A stretch of DNA of 6,579 bases, taken from an uncultured Cytophagaceae bacterium (GTDB lineage Bacteria > Bacteroidota > Bacteroidia > Cytophagales > Spirosomataceae). The DNA lies in NCBI GenBank assembly GCA_903960725.1, contig CAJCBY010000021.1, positions 1-6,579 of the forward strand, given 5' to 3'. Shown piece after piece: positions 5,476 to 6,579 of this stretch (position 1 is its first letter; every line of letters starts with the position of its first letter). The position numbers and the translations under genes were made by a program. The notes under the pieces were generated by a model, which saw only the letters and a list, made by a program, of their open reading frames with translations, made no database searches and had not been told where the DNA came from.

Positions 5476-5889
5476 ATGTATCCAGAACATTTAGTACATC
5501 CTATGCGGATGGATATCGTTGCCGGAGGTTTCCAAGAATTGAAGTTAGCTTCAGAAGTGGAAGATGTAATGGCTAAGCCAGGTACAACCTTGGTATTTTT
5601 TAACTCAGTTTGCGGATGTTCAGCATCTACAGCTCGTCCAGGAGTGAAACATGCGGTAGCCGCTTCAGCTAAGAAACCTAATCAATTAGTAACGGTTTTC
5701 GCTGGTGTAGATCCTGACGCGGTTCAAAAAGCACGTGAGTATACTTTGCCTTATCCTCCATCATCTCCATCGATTGCTTTATTCAAAGATGGTGAGTTGG
5801 TTCATTTCGTAGAGCGTCACCACATTGAAGGTCGTTCGGCAGATATGATCGCTGGACACTTGGAAGGCGTATTCGAAGAGTTTTGTTAA
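5476..5889 (+). CDS. BrxA/BrxB-family bacilliredoxin (formerly DUF1094)
   Basis: A 137-residue thioredoxin-fold protein. In Bacillus the two family members (BrxA/YphP and BrxB/YqiW) remove bacillithiol from protein cysteines after oxidative stress. The active-site motif FNSVCGCSASTARPG holds Cys46 and Cys48 (CGC). Other family features are MRMDIVAGGFQEL near the N-terminus, VTVFAGVDPDAV, REYTLPYPPSSPSIALFKDG, VHFVERHHIEGRS, and a final Cys137 that I also recall at the end of the Bacillus proteins. No signal peptide is seen, so it is cytoplasmic. It is the last gene of the suf operon, 33 nt after sufT and just before a strong terminator. Its place there suggests that it protects or reduces thiols of the Suf proteins or their clients, which is inference. 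Family membership is firm; BrxA versus BrxB cannot be assigned. Confidence 0.92.
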   Translation: MYPEHLVHPMRMDIVAGGFQELKLASEVEDVMAKPGTTLVFFNSVCGCSASTARPGVKHAVAASAKKPNQLVTVFAGVDPDAVQKAREYTLPYPPSSPSIALFKDGELVHFVERHHIEGRSADMIAGHLEGVFEEFC

Positions 5890-5901
5890 TTATACTATAA
5901 T

Positions 5902-5937
5902 AAAAAAGGGAGCTTCCATCAGGAGCTCCCTTTTTTT
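5902..5937. terminator. Bidirectional intrinsic terminator
   Basis: An A6 tract (5902-5907), the hairpin GGGAGCT (5908-5914) / AGCTCCC (5924-5930) with a 9-base loop, then T7 (5931-5937). An alternative fold extends the stem through TCC/GGA around an ATCA tetraloop with one bulged T. The T-tract terminates the suf operon 13 nt or more after the bacilliredoxin stop. The A-tract supplies U residues on the other strand, so it also serves the converging peptidase gene that stops at 5956. Confidence 0.93.
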
Positions 5938-5955
5938 ATGTCCTTTCAGAAAGGA

Positions 5956-6579
5956 TTATTGCTTAGGCGCACCGCCCATCGCTCCTGATTCTGAAGTGCT
6001 ATTTTTAGCTTTCTCAGCCATTTTCTTAGCGGCACCTTCGTAGTCCCCCGCTTTGATGAAGGACATCTTCAACAAGTCGATTGATTTTTGAGTTGCCTCT
6101 TGAATTTGTGCCGGAGTTAAGCTCTTCACTTTGTTCTCTAATTCTTCAGACCATTTCATGTTACGTCCTAAGAATAAGTTGCTGTTCAAGCTTCCTACTA
6201 AAGCATTGTCTTGTGAACGCGTCACTTGACGAGATTGTAACCAAGATTTCTTCGCTTCGTCGATTTCTTTCTGAGTGAAACCTTCTTTCAAGACTTTCTC
6301 GATTTCCTCTTTGAATGCTGACTCTAACTTTGCTAAGTTCTCTGGAGCATAGATCGCATAGCCGATGAATGCACCACTTTGATCTAATGGACTAGCTACG
6401 AATTGAGAACCAACGCCGTAAGATAAACCATCTTTCTGGCGAATACGGTTCATTAAGCGTGAGCTTAATCCGCTGCCACCGCCTAACATATAGTTAGATA
6501 ATTCTAACGCAGCATAGTTAGGATCGCTATCAGAGATTTTCAATGGCTGGTAAGCTAAGAAGAAGGCATTTGCTTTATC
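5956..6579 (-). CDS. M16-family (insulinase-like) peptidase, C-terminal part (cut by window edge)
   Basis: The last 207 codons and stop of a longer minus-strand gene whose start lies beyond the right edge. The fragment is an M16 C-terminal-type domain: FFLAYQPLK, then NYAALELSNYMLGGGSGLSS (residues 21-40 of the visible part) and RLMNRIRQKDGLSYGVGS (41-58). The last has the Arg and Gly-Leu-Ser-Tyr pattern of the half that closes over the substrate. Later come EEIEKVLKEGFTQKEIDEAK and a helical tail ending in a Ser/Gly/Ala-rich stretch. The zinc-binding HxxEH belongs to the N-terminal half and is not visible, so catalytic activity cannot be judged. In Bacteroidota such proteins are often exported, but a signal peptide would also be outside the window. 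It is convergent with the suf operon, shares its terminator, and is probably unrelated in function. Confidence 0.9.
   Translation of the reverse strand, partial: DKANAFFLAYQPLKISDSDPNYAALELSNYMLGGGSGLSSRLMNRIRQKDGLSYGVGSQFVASPLDQSGAFIGYAIYAPENLAKLESAFKEEIEKVLKEGFTQKEIDEAKKSWLQSRQVTRSQDNALVGSLNSNLFLGRNMKWSEELENKVKSLTPAQIQEATQKSIDLLKMSFIKAGDYEGAAKKMAEKAKNSTSESGAMGGAPKQ

Noticed and set aside
1..6579. Search for CRISPR repeats, tRNA or rRNA genes, insertion-sequence ends, attachment sites or toxin-antitoxin pairs
   Set aside because: No direct-repeat arrays, cloverleaf-like segments, transposase fragments or paired small genes were recognised; nearly all the DNA is accounted for by conserved housekeeping genes.

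Overview
The window looks like Bacteroidota chromosome, probably from the Cytophagales side, although the genus cannot be read from it. The evidence is an AT-leaning base composition, promoter elements of the Bacteroidota type (TAnnTTTG near -7) instead of -35/-10 hexamers, little use of Shine-Dalgarno sequences, and the order sufC-sufD-sufS-sufE-sufT-bacilliredoxin, which is typical of that phylum.

Positions 1-300 (minus strand) hold the N-terminal 100 residues of a MarR-family repressor that runs off the left edge. A 110-bp divergent region separates it from maf (plus strand, 411-1019), a nucleotide pyrophosphatase of the YhdE type. The region carries a near-perfect palindrome placed between the -33 and -7 elements of the MarR gene's own putative promoter, as expected for autorepression. 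The maf gene converges on, and overlaps by 8 bp, an A-type Fe-S carrier gene (sufA/iscA type, minus strand, 1012-1338).

From 1339 to 1488 lies a second divergent control region, between sufA and the suf operon. It has a TAnnTTTG element facing each way and, almost exactly midway, a perfect 9-5-9 inverted repeat. This is the best regulatory candidate in the window.

Positions 1489-5889 (plus strand) form a tight operon. It encodes SufC (ATPase), SufD (scaffold partner), SufS (cysteine desulfurase), SufE (sulfur acceptor), SufT (MIP18/DUF59 maturation factor) and a BrxA/BrxB-type bacilliredoxin. Gaps are 1 nt, 2 nt, a 1-nt overlap, 13 nt and 33 nt. SufS takes sulfur from cysteine and hands it to SufE. 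SufC with SufD and SufB builds the cluster, and SufA and SufT help deliver it. The bacilliredoxin would keep thiols reduced. sufB, the core scaffold gene, is not in the window although it normally sits just before sufC.

The operon ends at a strong hairpin (5902-5937) that can terminate transcription in both directions. Beyond it, converging on the minus strand, is the C-terminal part of an M16-family zinc-peptidase-like protein that runs off the right edge. No mobile element, CRISPR array, tRNA or rRNA was seen. The window is mostly well-known housekeeping biology. Its interest lies in the control regions and the missing sufB, and I found no convincing new system.
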